Source: Paenibacillus phyllosphaerae | Lineage (GTDB): Bacteria > Bacillota > Bacilli > Paenibacillales > Paenibacillaceae | NCBI RefSeq assembly: GCF_014192105.1 | Contig: NZ_JACHXK010000004.1 | Location: 372,001-436,000, forward strand | Length of the DNA stretch: 64,000 bases | Direction of reading: 5' to 3' | Part shown: piece after piece, positions 7,987 through 17,267 of the stretch | Numbering within the stretch: the stretch's first letter is position 1 | How the letters are laid out: every line of letters begins with the position of its first letter | The notes under the pieces: generated by a model | What the model saw: only the letters and a program-made list of their open reading frames with translations | Databases searched by the model: none | What the model was told of the DNA's origin: nothing | Made by a program: the position numbers and the translations under genes

Positions 7987-10752
7987 TTACTTGTCATCAT
8001 GCAGCTTCTGCTTCATCTCATTGAGCCATTGCATCGCTTGCATCGGCGTCATATTGAACAAGTCGAGTTTGCGAAGCTGGTCGGCAACGAGTTCCGCCTT
8101 CGGACTAGCCTGCTTGCGCGGCTTCACATCCTGGACAGGTTCTTCGAAAATAGACAGTTGGACGACTCCTTGCGGCGCTCCCGACGTTACGAATTGCACA
8201 GCCTGGGCCGTTGGCGCCGTATACATGCTTGCAGATTCTGCAGCAACGGAGGCCATAGCGGCAACCGGTACCGGCTTGTCCGGAAGTTCCACAGCGCTTG
8301 CCGCTTCACGGGCTGCGTTCAACACACCCGCGGCACGCAACTCCGTTCGTTCGGCAGCGGGCTGTTCGAGCGATTCAAGCAAATGGTACGCCCGCGTGAT
8401 GATCCCTTCCGGCAAACCGGCAAGTTGCGCGCAATAGATGCCGTAGCTGCTGTCCGCAGCGCCCGGCACAAGCTTGCGAAGGAACGTCACGCCGTCGGCG
8501 TTCTCCTGAACGGCCATGCATGCGTTAGCCAGCTTCGGCAGCGAATCCTCAAGATGGGCCAGCTCGTGAAAATGGGTCGATACGAGCGCTTTGCACTGCA
8601 CCTCGTTGTGCACGAACTCGATTACCGCTTGAGCGATTGCCATCCCTTCCGCCGTCGAAGTGCCGCGGCCGAGCTCGTCGATGATAACCAAGCTCTGCGA
8701 GGTCGCTTTCTCGGTCATCGTCTGGATGTCCTTCATCTCGACCATGAACGTGCTCTGCCCGCCGATCAGGTCATCGGCGGCGCCGATCCGGGTGAAGATC
8801 CGGTCGATCAGCGGAACTTCCGCTTTCTTCGCCGGGACGAAGCAGCCGATCTGCGCCATGATGCAGATCAGCGCCACCTGGCGCATGTAGGTGCTCTTAC
8901 CCGCCATGTTCGGACCGGTAATCAACAGCATCGAGAAGTCGTCACGCGTCAGATTCGTGCCGTTCGAGATGAACGGCACGCCTTCCATCACGGCTTCAAC
9001 AACCGGGTGTCTGCCTTCCTCGACGACGAGATTGTAGCTCGCAGCTTCGGTAACCGTCGGCTTGATGAAGCGATGCTCGCTGCTGACGGCCGCCAGAGAC
9101 TGGTAGACGTCCATCGTCGCTACCATCTCTGCCAGACGCTGCAAGCGATGCATATGGCTCGACAGATGGTCTCGCAGCTCTACGAAGCGCGCATACTCAA
9201 GGTCGACCATTTTCTCTTCGGCCTCGAGAATGAGCCGTTCCTTCTCCTTCAGTTCAGGCGTCACGAAACGTTCGGCATTCGCCAACGTCTGCTTACGCTC
9301 GTATCTGCCCTCCGGCAGCATGGACAGGTTCGCCTTCGACACCTCTAAGAAGTAGCCGAACACTTTGTTGTAGCCGATCTTGAGCGACTTGATCCCGGTC
9401 GCTTCCCGCTCCTTGCGTTCCAGCTCAGCCAGCCACTTCTTGCCGCTCACGCTCGCATCGCGCAACCGGTCGAGATATTCGTCGTAACCCGCGCGAATGA
9501 GTCCGCCCTCGCGAACCGAGATTGGCGGATCGTCCACGATTACCGTGCCGATCATGGCTGCCAGGTCGGCGCAGTCGTCGACGCCTTCGACCAGCGTACG
9601 GAGCGTCTGCGAGCCGGATGCGGCACACAGCGCCGTTAGCGACGGCACGTGCTCGAGCGATGTGCGGAGCGCGTTCAGGTCGCGCCCGTTGGCGCTGCCG
9701 AATGCCACACGCCCGACGAGGCGCTCCAGATCATAAATCTCGGACAGATCGCGGCGTAGATCTTCGCGCAGAATCAAGTCGCGGTGCAGCTTGTCTACCG
9801 CTTCCAACCGCTCGTCGATCGAAGCCTTGGATAACAGCGGCTTATCGATCCACCGTCTGAGCAGCCTAGCGCCCATGGACGTGCAGGTCTTGTCCAGCAG
9901 CCAGAGCAGCGTGCCCTTCTTGCTCCTGTCGCGCACCGTCTCCGTCAGCTCGAGATTGCGACGGGTGAACGGATCGAGAATCATGAATTGGTTCGGTTCG
10001 TAGCTTCGAATCTGCCTGACATGCCCAAGCGAGCGCTTCTGCGTCTCTGCCAAATAACCGGTCAGGAGACTGACCGCTCTTACCCGCACGGGAGTTAAGC
10101 GGGCCAGTTCAGAAGCGTCGAATTGCTCGCCAAGCTGCCCGGTTTCCATCGGTTCACGCACGGTGAACAGAATCGTCCGATTGAAGTTGGCTGCGCTCTC
10201 CATTAACTGTTCAAGCACGGAAGCGTCGCCTACGACTTCGACCGGATAGTAGACGTTCAGCTCGTCGATGACGAGATCGAGCGACCGGTGAACGCTTGTC
10301 GCATAGAGTTCGCCTGTCGTCAAATCACAGGCCGCGATCCCATAGTTGTCATCCAAGGCAGAGACGGAGACGATAAAGTTGTTCGCCTTGTCGGCAATCG
10401 ACTTCGTCTCCATGACCGTTCCCGGCGTCACGACGCGGATAATCTCGCGGCGCACGACGCCCTTGGCCGCAGCCGGGTCTTCTACCTGCTCGCAGATCGC
10501 AACTTTATAGCCCTTCTCGATCAGGCGGGCGATATAGCCTTCCGCGGCATGATAAGGAATACCGCACATCGGGATTCGGCTCTCGCCGCCGCCCTCCCGG
10601 CCGGTTAACGTAATTTCCAATTCGCGGGAAGCTAATATAGCATCGTCGAAAAACATTTCATAGAAATCGCCTAAACGAAAAAATAAAAACGCGTCCTTCG
10701 CGCCTTCTTTGATCGCCAAATACTGTTGAATCATCGGGGTATAAGCCGCCAT
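7987..10752 (-). CDS. mutS: DNA mismatch repair protein MutS
   Basis: Recognises mismatches. The N-terminal mismatch-binding domain carries FFRLGDFYEMFFDDA (Phe-x-Glu wedge). The C-terminal ATPase has the Walker A TGPNMAGKSTYMRQ and the Walker B/signature DELGRGTSTAEG, then the STHFHEL segment. The 921 residues include a variable insertion of about 80 residues before the C-terminal dimerisation helix. First gene of the mutS-mutL series. Confidence 0.98.
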   Translation of the reverse strand: MAAYTPMIQQYLAIKEGAKDAFLFFRLGDFYEMFFDDAILASRELEITLTGREGGGESRIPMCGIPYHAAEGYIARLIEKGYKVAICEQVEDPAAAKGVVRREIIRVVTPGTVMETKSIADKANNFIVSVSALDDNYGIAACDLTTGELYATSVHRSLDLVIDELNVYYPVEVVGDASVLEQLMESAANFNRTILFTVREPMETGQLGEQFDASELARLTPVRVRAVSLLTGYLAETQKRSLGHVRQIRSYEPNQFMILDPFTRRNLELTETVRDRSKKGTLLWLLDKTCTSMGARLLRRWIDKPLLSKASIDERLEAVDKLHRDLILREDLRRDLSEIYDLERLVGRVAFGSANGRDLNALRTSLEHVPSLTALCAASGSQTLRTLVEGVDDCADLAAMIGTVIVDDPPISVREGGLIRAGYDEYLDRLRDASVSGKKWLAELERKEREATGIKSLKIGYNKVFGYFLEVSKANLSMLPEGRYERKQTLANAERFVTPELKEKERLILEAEEKMVDLEYARFVELRDHLSSHMHRLQRLAEMVATMDVYQSLAAVSSEHRFIKPTVTEAASYNLVVEEGRHPVVEAVMEGVPFISNGTNLTRDDFSMLLITGPNMAGKSTYMRQVALICIMAQIGCFVPAKKAEVPLIDRIFTRIGAADDLIGGQSTFMVEMKDIQTMTEKATSQSLVIIDELGRGTSTAEGMAIAQAVIEFVHNEVQCKALVSTHFHELAHLEDSLPKLANACMAVQENADGVTFLRKLVPGAADSSYGIYCAQLAGLPEGIITRAYHLLESLEQPAAERTELRAAGVLNAAREAASAVELPDKPVPVAAMASVAAESASMYTAPTAQAVQFVTSGAPQGVVQLSIFEEPVQDVKPRKQASPKAELVADQLRKLDLFNMTPMQAMQWLNEMKQKLHDDK

Positions 10753-10808
10753 GCGCGCCCCTCCTGCTAGTAATCGATTAAGTCCGTAAGAACAAACATC
10801 AGAAGTTC

Positions 10809-10814
10809 ATTATA
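10809..10814 (-). promoter_or_regulatory. -10 element upstream of mutS
   Basis: A TATAAT on the minus strand 57 bp before the mutS ATG; no convincing -35 was found at 16-18 bp. The rest of the gap 10753-10884 shows nothing else. Confidence 0.4.
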
Positions 10815-10884
10815 GCAGATTGGAGGAACGGTTCCCACCCCGGGCGCCCTGCCAGTATATGAGTGCGTTCGCGATAGCGGCGGC

Positions 10885-12360
10885 TCAGCCCCTATCAACC
10901 TGGAACGGAGGCAGACGCCACGCCTTGCGGAGATCGGCCGACTCATCCCATATTTCCCGGCGGCGCAGACTGGCTATGAACGGGTCGATATAAGGCGCTA
11001 GCTCCGCGTAGGCGGCTGTATGCCGCATCGATGCCTCGAGCGGCTCAAGGCACTGATACAGCCGATTGCGATCTCCGCTGTAGTAAGCTTCCACATAGAC
11101 GTCCTCTTCTGCTGGGCAATAGATCAGATTCCGCTGTTCATGCGCGCATAACATAGAGAGCGCGATCGAAGCTTGCGCCAGCATCGGCGACAGCAGCCAG
11201 CTCGGCAGCGTCCGGTATTCGAACCCGCCATGCTGCTGCAGTTTGGTATCGCCCAAGCACCCGTACCTGGGCCGTCTGCTCCGCCCTCCTGCCGATTCAA
11301 CCATAGCCAGGGGAAAGGCCACATAACTGTCCAACAAGCGAAGCAGCCTTGGCGTCAGTTCCACGCCGCTGAGGTGAATATGGCCGCCAAGCGCAAGTCC
11401 CGGCGCCGGCATCGCGCCTGCCGCGAGCCGCAGCGTAGGATCGTTAATACGGGAAGCGGCCTGCTGCAGCAACTTGCGAATCCTCGCCATCAGCACATCG
11501 ACGGTTTCAGCCGGAGCCGGACGAAGTTCCGCTACGATCCGGACGATTTTGCCACCGATATATACGGTGTCCGTTCCTGCGCCATACCCATCTCCCAAAT
11601 AACGATGAGCCGGCACGACTTTCCCTTCGGCGCTCATGAGCAGAAATTCCGGATCCGCGCCGACCAGGATCGGCTTCGCGGCGGCCGATCGGATAGACTT
11701 CGATGAACGCCATCTCTCCGAGATCCGCTGCACCACCGCCTCCCAATCCCATGTCTGATCCGGCAGCTTCTGATGGGTAGGCAGATGAATGCTTACAACC
11801 TGGCAGCTTCCGTCTTCCTTCAGCAACAGATCGATCGCGGCCAAATCCAACTGCAGCGCATAAAGCGCTTTGATAGCCGTCTTGCCCGCCCGCCGATGGA
11901 GCACCTCTTCGGGCTTGAGCACCGTCGAATGTAGGGAGCTTGCCGCAGGCGCGCCCTCCTGCCGATTCATCCGTTCGACCCGAAGCACCTGGTGCTGCCA
12001 GACGACGACCCGAAGCAGCCGGACGATCTTCCATCGCTCCGCAAGCCGGCTGCTTCCGCCTGACGCTAACGCGTTATTCCCCGTATGAGCGCTAGATCGC
12101 ACAGTCGCCCGCTGATCCCTGTTGACCGCCTCCACGCCAACACGGCTCAGCCGCCTGTGGACCTCGCGCCAAGGGAGCAGCGAGAAGCTATGCGCCTTTG
12201 CGTTCCACATATGCATGACCGGCAGCGATGCACCGGCCTCCGGTAACGCCGCATCGCCCCAGACGAGAACAACGTCCTCTTCATCCGGATTTCCGTCCTT
12301 CCATGCGCGAGGCAGCGTGCCTGCTTGCTGCCTTCCCCATATCCACAGCTTGCCTGCCAC
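10885..12360 (-). CDS. Amidoligase-type protein (COOH-NH2 ligase family 2) with ATP-grasp-like N-terminal part
   Basis: Predicted ATP-dependent ligase making amide bonds; substrate unknown. The C-terminal half shows three motifs of the glutamine-synthetase-like amidoligase fold: GADPEFLL, GGHIHLSG and FEYRTLPSWL, so metal and ATP ligands seem intact. The N-terminal half contains ALYALQLDLAAIDLLL, reminiscent of the end of an ATP-grasp domain but without the expected Glu-x-Asn pair. The open frame begins at 12459, yet cotE's terminator lies inside that extension. GTG 12360 after GGAGG is therefore the likely start (491 residues). It lies downstream of cotE and may act on a spore or envelope polymer (inference). 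Confidence 0.75.
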   Translation of the reverse strand: MAGKLWIWGRQQAGTLPRAWKDGNPDEEDVVLVWGDAALPEAGASLPVMHMWNAKAHSFSLLPWREVHRRLSRVGVEAVNRDQRATVRSSAHTGNNALASGGSSRLAERWKIVRLLRVVVWQHQVLRVERMNRQEGAPAASSLHSTVLKPEEVLHRRAGKTAIKALYALQLDLAAIDLLLKEDGSCQVVSIHLPTHQKLPDQTWDWEAVVQRISERWRSSKSIRSAAAKPILVGADPEFLLMSAEGKVVPAHRYLGDGYGAGTDTVYIGGKIVRIVAELRPAPAETVDVLMARIRKLLQQAASRINDPTLRLAAGAMPAPGLALGGHIHLSGVELTPRLLRLLDSYVAFPLAMVESAGGRSRRPRYGCLGDTKLQQHGGFEYRTLPSWLLSPMLAQASIALSMLCAHEQRNLIYCPAEEDVYVEAYYSGDRNRLYQCLEPLEASMRHTAAYAELAPYIDPFIASLRRREIWDESADLRKAWRLPPFQVDRG

Positions 12361-12401
12361 CCGATCGCCTCCAGCTACGCAGCGTATATCGCTTTTTTTC
12401 G

Positions 12402-12425
12402 AAAAAAAAGAGGGCTTACGCCCTC
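12402..12425 (-). terminator. Terminator after cotE
   Basis: GAGGGC-GTAA-GCCCTC followed by eight T on the minus strand, 55 bp after the cotE stop. Its position decides the start of the next gene at 12360. Confidence 0.88.
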
Positions 12426-12479
12426 GAATTCCTTTCCCTTGCCGCATACGATACAGCATACGGTCTGTAAGCCGCTAAC

Positions 12480-13031
12480 TTACAGCTCGTCGTCCAACAG
12501 TTCCGGATCCAGATCCTCGAAATCGCCGTCGCCGAAGTCAATGTCTTTGTCGTCATCATAGCTGCCTGGGAAAACAGCGACGACAACCTTGGTCTCGGCG
12601 ATCAGTTCGACCGCGAATTCACGCTCGACGCGAACCACAACGCTCGAACCGCTCGATGAGATGTTCGCTTCGATGCAATTCGGCTCTTGCGTCGACTCTG
12701 CCGCTACTTCTTCCGTGGAAGCCCGGTGCTTCGGATCCAGATAGGAGAGCGGCACGTTCTCCACGTAGGAGAGCGTTTCTTTCGCAACATCGGTTTGCGA
12801 GTTCTTGTTATACGAATACCAGATGTTAATATCGTAAGTACCAATTACTTCGATCCCGTCACCGGAGCGAACCGCCTCGTATTGGTGGTTAATAATCCAG
12901 GCGCCCAGAATACTGGTAGGATGATGAGGCGGCGTGACGGTGTGAGTTACTGTGGAAAACTTACGACCCTTGCCGCAGACAGCTTTCGTTATTATCTCTC
13001 TACGCTGAAGCTGTTTATCTGCACTAGTCAT
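12480..13031 (-). CDS. cotE: Outer spore coat morphogenetic protein CotE
   Basis: Scaffold that recruits outer coat proteins around the forespore. The 183 residues match the family length; the body contains VCGKGRKFSTVTHTV and GAWIINHQYEA, and the C-terminal 25 residues are almost all Asp, Glu and Gly, as in known CotE. The ATG at 13031 is preceded by GGAGGAGG with eight-base spacing, so the upstream ten codons are excluded. A CATATGCT at 13066-13073 (minus) resembles a sigma-E/K -10 box; the -35 is unclear. Confidence 0.95.
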   Translation of the reverse strand: MTSADKQLQRREIITKAVCGKGRKFSTVTHTVTPPHHPTSILGAWIINHQYEAVRSGDGIEVIGTYDINIWYSYNKNSQTDVAKETLSYVENVPLSYLDPKHRASTEEVAAESTQEPNCIEANISSSGSSVVVRVEREFAVELIAETKVVVAVFPGSYDDDKDIDFGDGDFEDLDPELLDDEL

Positions 13032-13336
13032 CGATTTAACCTCCTCCATACAATCATTCAATTAAAGCATATGCAGGACATAGGCGTTTGTTGATAAGCG
13101 AAGTGGAACAATTATAGAAATGTTTCCTTCGCGCGTAAGAGACACCTGTTGCCTAATAACGAAATCCCGACTGGCTGGCGGCTTACTATCACTATACGTT
13201 CGGTCTTCCGAATCTAGAATGCTTAGATATGCACGGTCAGCGTGAAAAATAGAGCGGCCCATAATCGGGACCGCTCTATTGCTGTTCATATAGGATGAGA
13301 TGGGAGAGTCGCTTACCGGATCGAGCCTGCGCTCCT
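13032..13336. other. Intergenic region upstream of cotE
   Basis: About 305 bp without a convincing gene. It holds a possible mother-cell -10 box (13066-13073) and the terminator of the next minus-strand gene (13245-13280). A 75-codon open frame at 13062-13289 covers that terminator and has no ribosome site. Confidence 0.6.
13245..13280 (-). terminator. Terminator after the ArAE-family gene
   Basis: AATAGAGCGG pairs with CCGCTCTATT around a GC-rich loop and is followed by T-rich sequence on the minus strand. Confidence 0.8.
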
Positions 13337-14323
13337 TTATAGCGCCGTCATGAGCCGTTTCGTCTCGGCTTTCTGACGTTTCATTTTCTTCGCCATGGCC
13401 AAATAACGGTTCAATTCATGAATCATCTCCAGAATCGCCGCGCGCATCTCGAATTCTTCCCGGCTCTCCGGCAGCGGCATCGCGCGGAATCGGGACACCA
13501 GCAGCTCCAGCTGGCGCTCCACGCCGCCCTCGTACACATCGGATTTCACCTCATCGGCCAGCAGATCGAACAATTCAGCCGCCAACTCGCCTTGAGGCAG
13601 CTTCTCATAGACAAGCGCCAGCCGCAGCAGCATCTGGGAGATTGAATCCAACTGTAAGTGTCGCATCTCGAAATACGTCCGCCAATACCGCAAATGTTGC
13701 GTATTTTGGCCCCATACCCGATTCTCGAGCCCCATCTCCGCCCGCCTCAATCCCTCTTGGACCACGTTCGACGCTTCCAGCAGTTCCGAGCCGCTCCATA
13801 CTTCCGCGGGATTGCGCAGCGTCTGAGCCATTCGTTCGAATAACGTCCCGAAGAGCGCCTCCGTCCGGTGGCGCAGCGCAAGAAGCTTCTCATCTTCGCG
13901 CGGCATGTACAGCATGTTCACAACCGTAGCGAAGCCCAGGCCGACAATCAGGAGCATCACCTCGTTGCCGATCAGTCCCCAAGTCACTTCTTCGCGCGCA
14001 TACACGTGGAAGACGATGACCGCGCTTGTCGTGATGCCGTCTTTGAGCTGGAGCCGCGAGAGGATCGGAAACGCAATTAAAATGAAGAGCGAGATGGTCC
14101 AAATATGAAACCCGAGCAGCAAAAACAAGATCGAAGCGAAAAAAAGACCCAGCACGGAAGCGACAAAACGAACGAAGGCGCTCTTCAGCCCCTTCATCCG
14201 AGTCACTTCTACGCCGAGAATGGCTAACAGGCCGGCTGCTAATGCAGGCTCAAGGCCTAGATAGAAGGCTGTATAGATCGCCGCCAGAGCGGCGAGCGCT
14301 GTTTTGATCACGCGAATCCCCAT
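13337..14323 (-). CDS. Aromatic acid exporter family membrane protein (ArAE_1/DUF939)
   Basis: Inner-membrane protein with four or five hydrophobic helices in the first 150 residues (MGIRVIKTALAALAAIYTAF, then LGLFFASILFLLLGF) and a long helical cytoplasmic C-terminal half rich in Glu and Arg. This layout fits the FUSC/ArAE family (YqjA-like). The ATG at 14323, after GGGAG, leaves 328 residues; the upstream in-frame ATG adds 12 polar residues and is less likely. Transport of aromatic acids is a family-based guess. Confidence 0.75.
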   Translation of the reverse strand: MGIRVIKTALAALAAIYTAFYLGLEPALAAGLLAILGVEVTRMKGLKSAFVRFVASVLGLFFASILFLLLGFHIWTISLFILIAFPILSRLQLKDGITTSAVIVFHVYAREEVTWGLIGNEVMLLIVGLGFATVVNMLYMPREDEKLLALRHRTEALFGTLFERMAQTLRNPAEVWSGSELLEASNVVQEGLRRAEMGLENRVWGQNTQHLRYWRTYFEMRHLQLDSISQMLLRLALVYEKLPQGELAAELFDLLADEVKSDVYEGGVERQLELLVSRFRAMPLPESREEFEMRAAILEMIHELNRYLAMAKKMKRQKAETKRLMTAL

Positions 14324-14374
14324 GTTGCTCCCGACACTTTCCTGCCCGTGCATTGGCACGGTTTTCCTTCCATC

Positions 14375-15229
14375 CTACTCCTCTTGGCCTTTTCGCGTCA
14401 ACCGGTGCTCCAGCGCAGACACCAGGCGGTACATAACAGTCGCGACAACCGCAATGACCAGCAGACTGGAGAGGACGATCGTAAAGTTGAACACCTGGAA
14501 GCCATAAATAATGAGATAACCGAGACCGGCCTTCGAAGTGAGGAACTCGCCGACGATAACCCCGACCCACGCGAGACCGACATTGACCTTGAGCTGCGAA
14601 ATGATAACGGCAAAGGAATCCGGCAGGATGACATTCCGGAAGATCTGCCATCGGGAGCCTCCGAACAAGCGGACGACTTTAATATAGCCGGAATCCACCT
14701 CGCGGAAACGATTGTAGATGACGAGCGTCGTAATGATGACCGTTACGGACAAGGTCGTCGCGACGATCGCGGTCATGCCGGGGCCGAAGCCGACGATGAA
14801 GAGCGGACCGAGCGCCACCTTCGGCATACTGTTAAGCACGACCAGATAGGGGTCCAGTACGCGGGAAGCGAAGGAGAACCACCATAACAACCCGGCGATG
14901 ATCGTGCCAAGCAACGTGCCGAGCACAAAACCAACGATGGTCTCCAGCACCGTAATGCCGGTGTGGGGCAGCAAAGTGCCGTCCAGCAGCGTCTTCCATA
15001 GATGGGCGAACAACTTGCTCGGGTAACTGAACAAGAGCACATCGATCCACTTGTTGCGGCCGGCCGCTTCCCACAAGCCGAAGAAGGCTACCAGCAGCAC
15101 CGCTTGCGCGATCCGTACCGCCCACGTCCTTTTCCGTTCCTTCGCGACATGTTGGTGATGAAGCTCGCTAAGCCAAGCTTCCCCGTTATGTTGCTCCTTC
15201 TGACGGCCAGCTTCATGATTCCTGCTCAT
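14375..15229 (-). CDS. ABC transporter permease (SsuC/TauC-like)
   Basis: Membrane subunit of an importer, 284 residues with about six helices. The family EAA loop region is visible as VVRLFGGSRWQIFRNVILPDS, about 80 residues from the end. Its ATG directly follows the stop of the ATPase gene (TAGATG), so the two are co-translated. Third gene of a substrate-binding protein, ATPase, permease series. Confidence 0.9.
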   Translation of the reverse strand: MSRNHEAGRQKEQHNGEAWLSELHHQHVAKERKRTWAVRIAQAVLLVAFFGLWEAAGRNKWIDVLLFSYPSKLFAHLWKTLLDGTLLPHTGITVLETIVGFVLGTLLGTIIAGLLWWFSFASRVLDPYLVVLNSMPKVALGPLFIVGFGPGMTAIVATTLSVTVIITTLVIYNRFREVDSGYIKVVRLFGGSRWQIFRNVILPDSFAVIISQLKVNVGLAWVGVIVGEFLTSKAGLGYLIIYGFQVFNFTIVLSSLLVIAVVATVMYRLVSALEHRLTRKGQEE

Positions 15230-16015
15230 CTAAGCTTCACCTCCTTCAGCCTCGCCGGACTCCAGCGCTTCCCACAATTGTTCGAATACCCCTTGGAACT
15301 CCGGCTGTTTTCTCGCTTCGGTCGGCGGAAGTTCCCGCAGCGCCTTCGGCATCTCATAGATGGCCTGTATCCGTCCCGGGTTAGGGGCGAGTACGACGAC
15401 CCTGTCGCTCATGGCGGCTGCTTCTGCCAGATCGTGCGTGACCAGAACAGCCGTCTTGCCTCTGGCCTCTAGCGTCGTATGGACCAAATCCTCCAGCTGC
15501 AGCTTGATATGCATATCGAGCGCCGAGAACGGTTCGTCGAGCAGCAGCACGTCGGGTTCCGTCGCCAGCGTCCGGACTAACGCCGCCCGTTGACGCATCC
15601 CGCCAGACAGCTCGTAAGGCATCCGCTGCTCCGTGCCGCCAAGTCCAAGCTCATGGAGCAGCTGCCTAACATGAGCAGTTGCCGCAGGAGTCTTGATCCC
15701 GTTCAATTCGAGCCCAATCTGGGCATTCTCCAGAATCGTCCGCCACGGAAACAAATAATCCTGCTGCAGCATATAACCCAGCTTCGGGGAAGGACGGCGT
15801 ACCGGCTCACCTAACGCGTAGACGGTTCCTTTCGTTGGCGTCAGGAGTCCGGCGAGCAGGCTGAGGATCGTCGTCTTGCCGCATCCGCTAGGCCCGACCA
15901 GGCTGACGAACTCGCCGCGCCCGATTGACAAACTGAGATTCTCGACCGCTAGGCTTGCTCCCTGATCGCCCACATAGACATGAGTAACTTCCTCCAGCTT
16001 AAGCAGCGTCTCCAT
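15230..16015 (-). CDS. ABC transporter ATP-binding protein (SsuB/TauB-like)
   Basis: Energises the adjacent importer. Walker A GPSGCGKTT near residue 41, Q-loop MLQQDYLFPW, signature LSGGMRQRAALVR and Walker B VLLLDEPFSALD are all intact, with the switch His in VLVTHDLAEA. The length (261) fits the sulfonate/taurine/nitrate subfamily. Confidence 0.93.
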   Translation of the reverse strand: METLLKLEEVTHVYVGDQGASLAVENLSLSIGRGEFVSLVGPSGCGKTTILSLLAGLLTPTKGTVYALGEPVRRPSPKLGYMLQQDYLFPWRTILENAQIGLELNGIKTPAATAHVRQLLHELGLGGTEQRMPYELSGGMRQRAALVRTLATEPDVLLLDEPFSALDMHIKLQLEDLVHTTLEARGKTAVLVTHDLAEAAAMSDRVVVLAPNPGRIQAIYEMPKALRELPPTEARKQPEFQGVFEQLWEALESGEAEGGEA

Positions 16016-16049
16016 AGGCGGACTCTCCTTTCTACATTAGAACATCAGC

Positions 16050-17051
16050 TTATTTCATTGCTTCTTCCGCGAACGCATTGTTCACGAGTTTATCGTGTGC
16101 AGGCTTCTCGCTCAGTTCGCCTGCAGTGGTCATCACGTCGATCAGGTTGTTCCATTCCCCTTCATCGACGATCGGGTCCGATGCGTACGAGCCTTGGCTC
16201 TTGTAACGGTCAATGACCTTTACCGCGATATCACGATCCGTATCCGGGAAGAAGGAAAGCACGGCATCCGCAATTTCCTCTGGGCTATGCTCTTGAACCC
16301 ACTGCTGCGCCTTGTAGACGGCATTCGTGAACTTCTGCACCGTCTCGCTGTTTTTATCGATATAGCTTGATTTGGTCATAAAGACGGTGTAAGGAAGATG
16401 GCCGCTCTCGACGCCGAAGGAAGCGATGACGTGACCTTTGCCTTCTTGTTCCATAATCGAAGCTTGCGGTTCGAACAATTGCACGTACTCGCCGGTACCC
16501 GATGCGAAAGCCGCCGGGATGTTGGCAAAATCGACGTTCTGAATCAGCGTCAGATCGTTCTGCGGATCAATGCCCTTCTTCTTCAGCGTGAATTCGCCCG
16601 CCATCTGTGGCATCCCGCCTTTGCGTTGTCCAAGGAATTCCGTCCCTTTGAGCGAGTTCCAGTCGAAGTTCTCGATCGCTTCGCGCGACACGAGGAACGT
16701 TCCATCGGTCTGGGTCAGCTGCGCGAAATTAATGACTGGATCATCCGCGCCTTGCTGCGCCACATAGATCGATGTTTCCGAGCCCACCAGCGCCACGTCG
16801 ATGCTGCCGGATAGGAGCGCAGTCATCGTTTTGTCGCCGCCGGCTGTCGTTGTAAGCTCTACGTCGAGTCCTTCTTCCTCGAAAAAACCTTCCGCGAGCG
16901 CGACGTATTCCGGCGCATAGAATAACGAACGCGTAACTTCGCCGATTTTCACCTTTACCGGACCTTCCGAATTTCCGCCGCCTCCGCAACCGGCCAATAG
17001 CACAACCGTCATGACGACCGCGAGCAGCACCGCCCCGAATTTTCTGTTCAT
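16050..17051 (-). CDS. ABC transporter substrate-binding lipoprotein (NMT1/SsuA family)
   Basis: Extracellular ligand-binding lipoprotein of the importer. It has a signal peptide with lipobox LLAGC near residue 22 and a Gly-rich linker, then the NMT1/SsuA pattern SLFYAPEYVALAEGFFEEEG and SGSIDVALVGSE. Sulfonate, nitrate or pyrimidine-precursor ligands are all possible; no TPP, SAM or other recognised riboswitch was seen in the 216-bp gap upstream. First gene of the three-gene series. Confidence 0.88.
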   Translation of the reverse strand: MNRKFGAVLLAVVMTVVLLAGCGGGGNSEGPVKVKIGEVTRSLFYAPEYVALAEGFFEEEGLDVELTTTAGGDKTMTALLSGSIDVALVGSETSIYVAQQGADDPVINFAQLTQTDGTFLVSREAIENFDWNSLKGTEFLGQRKGGMPQMAGEFTLKKKGIDPQNDLTLIQNVDFANIPAAFASGTGEYVQLFEPQASIMEQEGKGHVIASFGVESGHLPYTVFMTKSSYIDKNSETVQKFTNAVYKAQQWVQEHSPEEIADAVLSFFPDTDRDIAVKVIDRYKSQGSYASDPIVDEGEWNNLIDVMTTAGELSEKPAHDKLVNNAFAEEAMK

Positions 17052-17147
17052 TCCACTTCGCCTCTCCTCTTACGAAACATAGATGTACTACACCGTATGC
17101 AATTCGCCCAGCACCTGTTACCCATTCGCCCAGTAAAAAGACAAAAC

Positions 17148-17177
17148 AAAAAGACCCTTCTCCTATTGAAAAGGGTC
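17148..17177 (-). terminator. Terminator of the ketosynthase operon
   Basis: GACCCTT (17153-17159) pairs with AAGGGTC (17171-17177); on the minus strand TTTTTGTTTTG follows. It ends the four-gene operon transcribed from about 20.9 kb. Confidence 0.88.
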
Positions 17178-17267
17178 ACAAAATGAGCTGTCATTGACAA
17201 TTAGGCGATGATTCTATCCAAAACACAAGGACAATCGAACATGCCCTTTGCTCCCAAAGTCCTGCAT

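Noticed and set aside
7999..9348. 449-codon plus-strand frame opposite mutS
   Set aside because: Antisense shadow of MutS; its sequence is Arg/His/Leu-rich without any domain.
13062..13289. 75-codon frame upstream of cotE
   Set aside because: It spans a clear terminator and lacks a ribosome site.
17052..17267. Riboswitch upstream of the ABC importer
   Set aside because: No TPP, SAM, or other recognised core was found in the gap; only the terminator of the ketosynthase operon is visible.
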